Shown: piece after piece, positions 1-5,201 of the stretch
How the letters are laid out: every line of letters starts with the position of its first letter
Numbering within the stretch: the stretch's first letter is position 1
Assembly (NCBI GenBank): GCA_900554855.1
Contig: USIZ01000121.1
Coordinates: 1-5,201 of the forward strand
DNA from: an uncultured Eubacteriales bacterium
GTDB taxonomy: Bacteria; Bacillota; Clostridia; Oscillospirales; Oscillospiraceae
DNA: 5,201 nt
Direction: 5' to 3'
Notes under the pieces: generated by a model
Database searches by the model: none
What the model saw: the letters and a program-made list of their open reading frames with translations, nothing else
Told to the model about the DNA's origin: nothing
Translations under genes and position numbers: made by a program

Positions 1-512
1 AGCAGCAGAATGTCCGGCTTGACTGCCAGTGCGCGGGCAATGCACAGGCGCTGCTGCTGACCGCCGGACATACCGAGGGCACTGGACTTCAGACGATCCT
101 TGACCTCGTCCCAGATGGCGGCGTCCTTCAACGCCTGCTCCACGATGCCGTCCAGTTCGCCCTTGTTCTTGATGCCGTGGGTGCGGGGGCCGTAAGCCAC
201 GTTGTCATAGATGCTCATGGGGAAGGGATTGGCCTTCTGGAACACCATGCCGATCTGGCGGCGCAGCCAGGTCACGTCGGTGCCGGGGGCAAAAATATCG
301 GTGCCGTTATAGCTGACCAGGCCCTCGATGCGCACGCCCTCTACCAGGTCATTCATGCGGTTCAGCGTTTTCAGGAAAGTGGACTTGCCGCAGCCGGAGG
401 GGCCGATCAGCGCCGTCACCTGATGATCCGGGATCTCAATATCAATGGAGTGAAGCGCCTGCTTCTCCCCATACCAGAGATCCAGCTTCTTTGTCTCAAT
501 AATTCCAGCCAT
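1..512 (-). CDS. pstB: PstB, phosphate ABC transporter ATP-binding protein (partial, C-terminus beyond window edge)
   Basis: Cytoplasmic ATPase of the PstSCAB phosphate importer; it hydrolyses ATP to drive transport through PstC/PstA. The sequence gives 170 complete codons from ATG 512-510 (begins MAGIIETKKLDLWYGEKQAL) with no stop before the edge. Visible motifs: A-loop aromatic Y14, Walker A GPSGCGKST (37-45), Q-loop Q92 in FQKANPFPMS, ABC signature MSGGQQQR (148-155), and the start of Walker B (DILL, 167-170), where the window ends. The catalytic Glu, D-loop and H-switch are therefore off the edge. PstB proteins are about 250 residues, so roughly 80 are missing. FQKANPFPMSIYDN and GGQQQRLCIARAL are characteristic of PstB rather than other ABC ATPases. 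The start lies 3 nt after the pstA stop, and its AAAGGGTG ribosome binding site (528-521) sits inside the end of pstA, so translation is probably coupled. Truncation is by the window, not by mutation. Confidence 0.97.
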   Translation of the reverse strand, partial: MAGIIETKKLDLWYGEKQALHSIDIEIPDHQVTALIGPSGCGKSTFLKTLNRMNDLVEGVRIEGLVSYNGTDIFAPGTDVTWLRRQIGMVFQKANPFPMSIYDNVAYGPRTHGIKNKGELDGIVEQALKDAAIWDEVKDRLKSSALGMSGGQQQRLCIARALAVKPDILL

Positions 513-515
513 AAA

Positions 516-1376
516 TCAGGCACCCTTTCGTTTCAGTTTTTTTGCGGCCAGATTTGCCGCCAGATTCAGAATGAAGGTCAAAATCATCAAAATCGTCGCA
601 ATACCAAAGGCTACGCCCACCTCGCCGCGCTCGCTGGCGAACACATAGAGCGCCACCGTCAGCGTTGCGGAGGAGGAACTCATGGCAGTGATGAAGTCAT
701 TCAGCACCAGACCGAAGCCCGCGGTGAACAGCAGGGCCGCCGACTCACCCACGATGCGGCCAATGGCCAGGATGCAGCCGGTGACGATACCGTCAACGGA
801 GTTGGGCAGCACGACGGTGCGCACCATGTGCCACTTGCCGCTGCCCAGCGCCAGCGCGCCCTCCCGGTAGGAATTTGGCACGGTTTTCAAACTCTCCGTG
901 GTGTTGCTGATGATGGTGGGCAGCACCATGACCACCAGAGTCAGGCCGCCGGCCAGAATGCCCGGCTTCAGACCCAGTACCTGGATGAAGAACAGCATAC
1001 CCACCAGGCCGAAGATAATGGACGGGATGCCGGTCAGGGTCTCCGTGGCGAAGCTGATGAGCCGAACCACCTTCTTGTTCTTGGCGTACTCCGTCAGGTA
1101 GATGGCTGCGCACACACCCAGCGGCACCACGATGATCATGGATACGATGATAATATAGAGCGTATTCAGGATGTTTGGCAGGATGCCGATGGTGTTCGTC
1201 CGGTAACTGGACTGGGTGCTGATGAGCTGCCAGCTCAGGTTCGGAATACCCCGGAAGAAGATGTAACCGATCAGGAAAACCAGCAGGGCACAGGTGATGC
1301 CGGCGCAGAGGTACATAAGCCCCCGCAGCAGCGCATCCTTCGCCTTGCGGCCAAAGGAACGACCTTGTGTTTTCAT
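516..1376 (-). CDS. pstA: PstA, phosphate ABC transporter permease
   Basis: One of two membrane permeases forming the phosphate channel in the cytoplasmic membrane. The 286 residues (from ATG 1376-1374) show a basic N-terminus, about six hydrophobic segments (roughly 20-41, 70-94, 112-134, 138-157, 199-222 and 255-277), and the EAA loop that docks onto PstB at 171-197 (REGALALGSG ... VVLPNSVDGI), with the usual Gly and Leu-Pro. TLTGIPSIIFGLVG (113-126) is a typical PstA/PstC segment, and the C-terminus is Lys/Arg-rich. A start at GTG 1385 would add three residues (MLN) and overlap pstC by 8 nt. I prefer ATG 1376 because the ribosome binding site AAAGGAG (1393-1387) is 10 nt from the ATG but only 1 nt from the GTG. 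The gene follows the pstC stop by 1 nt and precedes pstB by 3 nt, indicating one transcript. PstA is told from PstC by gene order and by its NTIGILPNILNTLYI region (61-75). Confidence 0.95.
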   Translation of the reverse strand: MKTQGRSFGRKAKDALLRGLMYLCAGITCALLVFLIGYIFFRGIPNLSWQLISTQSSYRTNTIGILPNILNTLYIIIVSMIIVVPLGVCAAIYLTEYAKNKKVVRLISFATETLTGIPSIIFGLVGMLFFIQVLGLKPGILAGGLTLVVMVLPTIISNTTESLKTVPNSYREGALALGSGKWHMVRTVVLPNSVDGIVTGCILAIGRIVGESAALLFTAGFGLVLNDFITAMSSSSATLTVALYVFASERGEVGVAFGIATILMILTFILNLAANLAAKKLKRKGA

Positions 1377-1377
1377 A

Positions 1378-2247
1378 TTAAGCACGCTCCTTTTTGATGA
1401 CCAGCGTCAGAAAGGCATTGATGAGCATAATAAAGAGGAAAAGAACCAGACCGATGGAAAACAGCGCCTGACGCTGGAGGGATCCATAGGCGGCATAGGA
1501 CATTTCGGAGACAATGGCAGTGGTCAGGAAGCGCACAGACTGGAACAGTCCGGGCATATTGGCCACATTGCCGGACACCATGATGATGGCCATAGCCTCG
1601 CCGATGGCACGGCCCACGCCCTGCACCACTGCGGTGGCCACACCGCTGCGGGCGGCGTGGAGAGATACTTTAAAATAGGTCTCCGTCTCGGTGGCGCCCA
1701 GCGCCAGAGAGGCTTCCTCATACTCCCGGGGCACCGCCCGGAGCGCAGTCTCAGACACGTTGATGATATAGGGCAGGATCATGACCGCTAGCACCAGAAT
1801 GGCCGCCAGCAGGCAGGCGCCGGAGGAAAGCTTGAACGCCTTCTGAATGGCGGGCACCAGCACTACCATGCCGACAAGGCCATAGACCACGGACGGAATG
1901 CCGGCCAGCAGCTCCACAGCGGTGTGGATCACTTTGGCCAGTTTTGGGGGCGCGACCTTGGCGAGGAACACGGCGGTCATAATGCCCAGCGGCACACCGA
2001 TGACCACTGCGCCGGCCGTGCCATAGATGCTGGTCAGGATAAAGGACAGAATGCCGAAATTCTCCGTTCCGGCCGCCCACTTCTGACCGAACAGAAACTT
2101 GATCGGGCCGACCTTCAAAATTGCAGGCAGGCCGGAGATGATGAGATAGATGCTGATGAACAGCACAAAGGCCACCGACAAAATGCCGCAGATCAGGAAA
2201 AAGATGTGAAACCCGGTCTCCAGCGGAGACAACTTACGTTTCTTCAT
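1378..2247 (-). CDS. pstC: PstC, phosphate ABC transporter permease
   Basis: The partner permease of PstA; together they form the transmembrane path that accepts phosphate from PstS. The 289 residues begin MKKRKLSPLE. Hydrophobic segments lie at about 14-38, 66-95, 109-133, 143-163, 205-226 and 260-284. The soluble stretch with FGQKWAAGTENFGILSFI (53-70) is typical of PstC; many homologues have W-P/x-x-FG here. ELLAGIPSVVYGLVG (112-126) is the conserved membrane motif. The EAA loop is at 177-203 (EEASLALGAT ... VSLHAARSGV); the usual Leu-Pro of this loop is Leu-His here, a mild departure. ATG 2247 has a strong AAAGGAG (2263-2257) nine nt upstream. It is 83 nt downstream of the pstS stop, with a strong hairpin in the gap, and abuts pstA. 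The length is normal for Gram-positive PstC. Confidence 0.96.
   Translation of the reverse strand: MKKRKLSPLETGFHIFFLICGILSVAFVLFISIYLIISGLPAILKVGPIKFLFGQKWAAGTENFGILSFILTSIYGTAGAVVIGVPLGIMTAVFLAKVAPPKLAKVIHTAVELLAGIPSVVYGLVGMVVLVPAIQKAFKLSSGACLLAAILVLAVMILPYIINVSETALRAVPREYEEASLALGATETETYFKVSLHAARSGVATAVVQGVGRAIGEAMAIIMVSGNVANMPGLFQSVRFLTTAIVSEMSYAAYGSLQRQALFSIGLVLFLFIMLINAFLTLVIKKERA
1387..1393 (-). promoter_or_regulatory. Ribosome binding site of pstA (decides the start)
   Basis: AAAGGAG lies inside the last codons of pstC. Its 3' end is 10 nt before ATG 1376 and 1 nt before the in-frame GTG 1385, so only the ATG is at a usable distance. The next gene, pstB, repeats the arrangement with AAAGGGTG within the end of pstA, which fits coupled translation along pstC-pstA-pstB. 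Confidence 0.85.
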
Positions 2248-2272
2248 AGACAGAAACTCCTTTGCTTGGAAA

Positions 2273-2303
2273 GAAGCCCCTGCAAGTCTTCTGCAGGGGC
2301 TTC
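2273..2303 (-). promoter_or_regulatory. Hairpin between pstS and pstC (probable attenuator or mRNA-stabilising stem-loop)
   Basis: A perfect 12-bp inverted repeat: arms 2273-2284 (GAAGCCCCTGCA) and 2292-2303, with a 7-nt loop; 8 of 12 pairs are GC. It starts 27 nt after the pstS stop and ends 9 nt before the pstC ribosome binding site. In the transcription direction only TTTCC follows, so there is no real U-tract and full termination is unlikely. In pst operons an intercistronic stem here commonly lets the 5' pstS message accumulate above the permease/ATPase message, either by partial termination or by blocking 3' exonucleases. I infer that role; the sequence shows only the hairpin. Confidence 0.75.
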
Positions 2304-2330
2304 CTGATTGACTCGGTATCTCGTTCGGAC

Positions 2331-3227
2331 TCAGGCCACAGGCACCGCGCCGGCGTTGCGGATCAGGTCAGCGGCGTCAGCGGAGGTGGCGAAGTCGAAG
2401 AAGGCCTGAGCAGCTTCGCTGAGCTCGGCGCCCTCCTTGGTGACCATCACGAAGGGGCGCTGGATCTCATAGGAGCCGTCCTTGACGGTCTCTTCGGTGC
2501 AGGCCACGCCGTTCACGGTCAGGGCCTTGATGCCCGACTGGCCTTCCACAGCGGAGAGGGAAGCGTAGCCGATGGCGTTCTCGCTGCTGGCCACAGCGGA
2601 GATGACAGCGCCGGTGGAGGTCAGCTCCTGAGAGAGCACGCACTTGTCCTTGGTGTCGGTGATGGACTCAAAGCCGTCGCGGGTACCGGAGCCGGACTCA
2701 CGGCCGATGCAGGCGATCTCCAGATCGGCGCCGCCGACCTCAGACCAGTTGGTGATCTCGCCGGTGTAGATCTTGCTGATCTGCTCGACGCTCAGGTCGT
2801 CCACACCGCAGTTGGCGTTCACGATGACGGCGATGCCGTCCAGTGCGACGGTGGTGCCCACCAGACCGGTCTCAGTATCCTTCAGCGCGCGGGAGGACAG
2901 GCCGATGTCGCAGGATCCGTTGGAAGCGGACTCAACGCCGGTGCCGGAACCGGTGGGATCATAGGTGACGGTAACGTCCTTGTTCTGAGCCATGAACTCC
3001 TCCATCAGGGAGCCGATGACCTTCTCCATGGAGGTGGAACCGTTGGTGGAGACCGTGCCGCTCAGCGCCTTGCCGGAGTCGGCGGGGGTATCCTTCTTCT
3101 CATCCGTGGTGGCGGAAGAAGCGGCGGAAGCGCCGCCCTTATTGGAATCAGTGCTGCCATTGGAACCGCAGGAGGCCAGAGCAAAGACCATGGCCAGAGC
3201 CAGCATCAGGCTAAGTACTTTTTTCAT
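2331..3227 (-). CDS. pstS: PstS, phosphate-binding lipoprotein of the Pst transporter
   Basis: Extracytoplasmic solute-binding protein that captures inorganic phosphate and hands it to PstC/PstA. The 298 residues start with a lipoprotein signal peptide: MKK, hydrophobic core 4-16, lipobox LASC with Cys20 as the predicted lipidated residue. A Ser/Gly/Ala/Asp-rich tether (about 21-55) follows. The phosphate-binding fold starts at about 57 (GTVSTNGSTSMEKVIG); ligand-contact segments by family comparison are NGSTS (62-66), PTGSGTG (91-97), CDIGLSSRAL (106-115) and GRESGSGTRDGFE (175-187). IYTGEITNW (153-161) and AIGYASL (218-224) are further family signatures. Where E. coli PstS has Asp56, this protein appears to have Ser112 followed by Arg113. 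It is the first gene of the pst unit, behind its own putative Pho-regulated promoter. A GAGGT ribosome binding site (3243-3239) lies 11 nt before the ATG, a slightly long gap. Paralogues binding other oxyanions exist, but the adjacent pstCAB and phoR make phosphate very likely. Confidence 0.96.
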   Translation of the reverse strand: MKKVLSLMLALAMVFALASCGSNGSTDSNKGGASAASSATTDEKKDTPADSGKALSGTVSTNGSTSMEKVIGSLMEEFMAQNKDVTVTYDPTGSGTGVESASNGSCDIGLSSRALKDTETGLVGTTVALDGIAVIVNANCGVDDLSVEQISKIYTGEITNWSEVGGADLEIACIGRESGSGTRDGFESITDTKDKCVLSQELTSTGAVISAVASSENAIGYASLSAVEGQSGIKALTVNGVACTEETVKDGSYEIQRPFVMVTKEGAELSEAAQAFFDFATSADAADLIRNAGAVPVA

Positions 3228-3243
3228 AGTTTTCTTTTACCTC

Positions 3244-3312
3244 GTTTCAAATTTTAGATTGTGTTTCCCGAGTACGTCTGCTATTAAACCGCACCCATCT
3301 AAAATCTGAAAC
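3244..3312. repeat. Long inverted repeat around the pstS -10 region
   Basis: Arms 3244-3259 (GTTTCAAATTTTAGAT) and 3297-3312 are inverted copies over 16 nt with one difference (3250 versus 3306). In minus-strand RNA that position would be a G-U wobble, so all 16 positions could pair around a 37-nt loop. The loop holds the candidate -10 box. The upstream arm includes the third and fourth PhoP-box-like repeats in part, and the downstream arm ends one base before the pstS ribosome binding site. If transcription starts near 3276, the two arms are not both in the pst RNA, so it would act as DNA or only in read-through RNA. Confidence 0.6.
3283..3288 (-). promoter_or_regulatory. Candidate -10 box of the pstS promoter
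   Basis: TTTAAT (minus strand, 3288-3283) matches TATAAT at 5 of 6. At 17-bp spacing the -35 position reads TTTCAG, a poor match, as expected for a promoter that depends on a bound activator. A start near 3276 would give a leader of about 49 nt and would put the PhoP-box-like repeats at about -61 to -23. A weaker alternative is TTTACA (3326-3321, 5 of 6 to TTGACA), 17 bp and TTTAGA (3303-3298, 3 of 6). Confidence 0.5.
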
Positions 3313-3337
3313 CAAAGCAATGTAAAACCTGCGTTAA
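3299..3337 (-). promoter_or_regulatory. PhoP box-like repeat array upstream of pstS
   Basis: On the minus strand, T-rich hexamers recur every 11 bp: TTAACG (3337-3332), TTTACA (3326-3321), TTGGTT (3315-3310) and TTTTAG (3304-3299). The Gram-positive PhoP site, known from Bacillus subtilis, is built of TT(A/T/C)ACA-like hexamers about 11 bp apart, usually just upstream of -20. The first two units match well (5 of 6 and 6 of 6) and the last two poorly. Position relative to the -10 box and the downstream pst genes support the call; the spacing is seen, the binding is inferred. Confidence 0.6.
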
Positions 3338-3385
3338 ACTTTCAGACGCACTATTTAGAATGTTAAATTTGTCTCGAATGCAGAC

Positions 3386-3429
3386 AAAAAAAGCACCCAT
3401 CAGGTGCGATCTGTGCGCCTGATGGGTGC
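3386..3429 (-). terminator. Intrinsic terminator after phoR
   Basis: A perfect 12-bp stem (arms 3418-3429 and 3393-3404, GCACCCATCAGG and its complement) with a 13-nt loop is followed in the transcription direction by seven T residues (3392-3386). It lies 13 nt after the phoR stop. There is no T-tract on the plus-strand side, so it acts in the minus direction only. It should end the regulator-phoR transcript before the pstS promoter. Confidence 0.93.
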
Positions 3430-3442
3430 AAAAAGTTTGATT

Positions 3443-5089
3443 TTAAAACACAATGCTGATGGAAGTTCCCTTCCCTGGCTCGCTCTCCAGCTCCAGACGG
3501 GCGTTGTGGTACTGGGCTCCGTGCTTGACGATAGACAGGCCCAGCCCGGTGCCGCCCACTTCCTTGCTGTGGCTCTTATCCACTCGATAGAAACGCTCAA
3601 AGACCCGGGGCTGATCCGCATAGGGAATGCCGATGCCGGTGTCGCGGACCGTCAGACGGACACTGCCGCCGTCGCGGCGAACAGACACATCCACCGTCCC
3701 GCCGGGGCGATTGTACTTGATGGCATTATCGCACAGGTTATAGACCATTTCATTCAGGATCTGCCACACACCGCTGATCGTAACGTGCTCGCCAGACAGG
3801 CTGAACATCACATTCTGCCGCTCGGCAACGTTCTGAAGGTTGGCGATGATCTCGTCGCAGAGGTCATAGAGATCCACCTGCTCCGACTCGAACAGCTTGG
3901 AGTTCTCATCCAGCCGACTCAGGCGGATGATGTCGTTGACCAGATCGATGAGCCGTCTGGCCTCCCGGTAGATATCCCCGGCGAATTCCTTCACCTTCTC
4001 GCCGGTGACCATGCCCTCCTTCATCAACTCGGCAAAGCCGGTGATGGAGGTAAGCGGTGTCTTCAGTTCATGGGACACATTGGCGGAGAACTCCTGGCGC
4101 AGTTTTTCCCGCTGTTCCCGCTCCGTCACATCCATGAGCAGGACGGCCACACCGGCCACCTGGCCGCTGGACACCACCGGGTTGGCAATGACCTGCCAGG
4201 AAATGCCGCCGATCTCCTGCACGGTCTCGGTGCGCACGCCAGCCAGCGCCGCCTCCACCGTGGTCAGCACTTGAGGAAGGCAGTTATCCCTGCGCAGATT
4301 GGTGATCTCCTCCGCATTGCCGTCTCCCAGCATCCGCAGCGCGCTGTGGTTGGCGGAGAGCACATTGGTCTTATAGTCCACCAGCAGGAAACCCTCGCTC
4401 ATGTTATCCGTCAGGGCGGAAAATTCCCGCTGACGCTGGCTGAGCTCATCCATCTGACGGCGGATGGTGCGGTTCTGCTCCTGGATGCGCTTTACCAGCG
4501 GTTCCAGCTCGCCGTAAGTCTCCTCAACCACTGGGTGATCGAGGTCGATCCGGTTGATGGGATCGACAATATGCCGGGCCAGACGGAAGGCCATCAGCAT
4601 ACAAATCAGCAAAACCGCCGCCGCGACGCCAAGGAGCGGCGGCATCATCATGAGCAGCATGGCCATGACGGTTTTCTGGGTGCAGGACACCCGAAGCACC
4701 GTTCCGTCACCCAGCCGAACGGCGTAATACAGCGTGCGCTCCATCAAAGTCTCCGAAAAATGGCTTCCATCGCCCTCCCCGTTCCGGAGGGCCTCAGCGA
4801 TTTCCTTCCGGTTCAGATGGTTCTGCATGGTGGCCGGATCCGCCGCACTGTCATAGCGCACCGTGCCGTCTGCGTCCACCCAGGTGACCCGGGCATCCGA
4901 CCGCAACGTGTTCAGATAGGACTCCCCCGAAAGTTCCATGCCGTGGGCGATGTAATTGGCCTCTGTGCGCAGCTGACTGAAAGCCTGTTTTTCATAGTGC
5001 TGAAACAGCACTCCCAGAAACAGTCCGCAGCAGAGCACCAGCACCAGCACCTCTACCAGCAGATAGTTCTGAAATATTTTCTTTCTCAT
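3443..5089 (-). CDS. phoR: PhoR-type sensor histidine kinase of the phosphate regulon
   Basis: Membrane sensor kinase that phosphorylates the adjacent response regulator when phosphate is scarce. The 548 residues show TM1 at about 9-29, an extracytoplasmic domain (about 30-140), TM2 at about 142-167, a HAMP-like linker and coiled coil (about 168-222, DPINRI near 176-181), a PAS domain (about 222-322), a HisKA domain with phospho-acceptor His340 in FSANVSHELKTPLTS (333-347), and a HATPase_c domain. ATP-site boxes are N (NLCDNAIKYN, 451-460), G1 (DTGIGIP, 483-489), F (FERFYRVD, 497-504) and G2 (GGTGLGLSI, 512-520). HELKT is the HExxT form that also supports phosphatase activity. All catalytic residues are present. 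The layout resembles B. subtilis PhoR more than the shorter E. coli protein, which lacks a sizeable outer domain. The start overlaps the regulator's stop (ATGA) with AAGGA five nt upstream. WalK-type kinases share this architecture; the neighbouring pst genes favour PhoR. Confidence 0.92.
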   Translation of the reverse strand: MRKKIFQNYLLVEVLVLVLCCGLFLGVLFQHYEKQAFSQLRTEANYIAHGMELSGESYLNTLRSDARVTWVDADGTVRYDSAADPATMQNHLNRKEIAEALRNGEGDGSHFSETLMERTLYYAVRLGDGTVLRVSCTQKTVMAMLLMMMPPLLGVAAAVLLICMLMAFRLARHIVDPINRIDLDHPVVEETYGELEPLVKRIQEQNRTIRRQMDELSQRQREFSALTDNMSEGFLLVDYKTNVLSANHSALRMLGDGNAEEITNLRRDNCLPQVLTTVEAALAGVRTETVQEIGGISWQVIANPVVSSGQVAGVAVLLMDVTEREQREKLRQEFSANVSHELKTPLTSITGFAELMKEGMVTGEKVKEFAGDIYREARRLIDLVNDIIRLSRLDENSKLFESEQVDLYDLCDEIIANLQNVAERQNVMFSLSGEHVTISGVWQILNEMVYNLCDNAIKYNRPGGTVDVSVRRDGGSVRLTVRDTGIGIPYADQPRVFERFYRVDKSHSKEVGGTGLGLSIVKHGAQYHNARLELESEPGKGTSISIVF

Positions 5090-5201
5090 TTGCTTCCTTC
5101 CAGCTTATAGCCCACGCCCCGGACCGTCTCAATACAGCTGCCGGCCTCGCCCAGCTTGGCGCGCAGTGTGCGGATATGAACGTCCAGCGTGCGGTTCTCC
5201 C
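5086..5201 (-). CDS. phoP: OmpR/PhoB-family response regulator, C-terminal end (partial; probable PhoP/PhoB)
   Basis: Only the last 37 residues plus the TGA (5088-5086) are in the window; the receiver domain and most of the DNA-binding domain lie beyond the high-coordinate edge. The visible part is the end of an OmpR/PhoB winged helix: the recognition helix and its continuation (NRTLDVHIRTLRAKLGEAGS) and the wing hairpin with the family signature IETVRGVGYKL, followed by EGSK. The stop overlaps the phoR start by four bases, the usual layout of a cognate regulator-kinase pair, so this is most likely the protein that binds the repeats upstream of pstS. The name phoP (Gram-positive usage) or phoB rests on context; the fragment alone could be any regulator of this family. 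Confidence 0.88.
   Translation of the reverse strand, partial: ENRTLDVHIRTLRAKLGEAGSCIETVRGVGYKLEGSK

Noticed and set aside
177..1397. A 406-codon open frame on the plus strand opposite pstA and pstB
   Set aside because: The opposite strand encodes clear PstA and PstB. The plus-strand product is Gly/His/Gln/Asp-rich low-complexity sequence typical of a shadow frame.
2262..3257. A 331-codon open frame on the plus strand opposite pstS
   Set aside because: Gly/Ala/Asp/Val-rich shadow of pstS without family motifs; it begins inside the pstC ribosome binding site and covers the pstS-pstC hairpin.
3273..3350. Inverted pair CGTCTG / CAGACG (3275-3280 and 3343-3348) across the pstS promoter
   Set aside because: Six pairs at 62-nt spacing, interleaved with the stronger 16-nt inverted repeat; not distinguishable from chance.
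3371..3385. Short palindrome GTCT-7 nt-AGAC just past the phoR terminator T-run
   Set aside because: Only four pairs; expected by chance and without a second supporting signal.
3228..3385. Possible riboswitch or small RNA in the pstS leader
   Set aside because: The likely leader is only about 49 nt, no known aptamer pattern is visible, and the structure present is better explained by regulator repeats and the inverted repeat.
3404..5110. A 568-codon open frame on the plus strand, fully antisense to phoR
   Set aside because: Its product is His/Gln/Leu-rich with no recognisable domain, and it mirrors a kinase with every catalytic motif intact. It spans the phoR terminator and has no convincing ribosome binding site; long antisense frames are common opposite GC-rich genes.
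1..5201. Mobile element, CRISPR array, tRNA/rRNA or a novel defence or biosynthetic system
   Set aside because: All coding space is taken by intact, collinear Pho genes on one strand, without transposase, integrase, regular spacer repeats or RNA-gene signatures.

Overview
The window is a phosphate-starvation (Pho) locus read entirely on the minus strand. In transcription order (high to low coordinates) it holds the C-terminal tail of an OmpR/PhoB-type response regulator, a full PhoR-type sensor histidine kinase, a strong intrinsic terminator, a short AT-rich promoter region, and then the Pst high-affinity phosphate ABC importer: pstS, pstC, pstA and the first two thirds of pstB, which runs off the low-coordinate edge. 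Five of the six genes are certain as families. The symbols phoP and phoR rest on context as well as domain structure.

The organism looks like a Gram-positive Clostridia member, plausibly an Oscillospiraceae gut commensal. The reasons are GC-rich coding sequence with AT-rich intergenic DNA, strong AAAGGAG-type ribosome binding sites, a lipobox-anchored PstS with a Ser/Thr/Gly/Asp linker in place of a free periplasmic protein, and a B. subtilis-like PhoR with an extracytoplasmic domain and a PAS domain. This assignment is inference from style; no phylogenetic marker is present.

Layout: 5201-5086 response regulator tail; 5089-3443 phoR, overlapping it by ATGA; 3442-3386 phoR terminator; 3385-3228 pstS promoter/leader with PhoP-box-like repeats at 11-bp spacing, a -10 box and a long inverted repeat; 3227-2331 pstS; 2330-2248 gap with a 12-bp hairpin; 2247-1378 pstC; 1376-516 pstA; 512-1 pstB (partial). 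phoU would be expected beyond the low-coordinate edge but is not visible.

How it works together: PhoR senses phosphate limitation, probably through Pst status, and phosphorylates the regulator. The regulator would bind the repeats upstream of pstS and switch on the importer. PstS captures phosphate outside the membrane, PstC/PstA form the channel and PstB powers it. The terminator separates sensor and transporter transcripts, and the pstS-pstC hairpin probably keeps PstS in excess over the membrane complex. I see no mobile element, CRISPR array, RNA gene or unknown system. The points worth a second look are all in the non-coding DNA around pstS.
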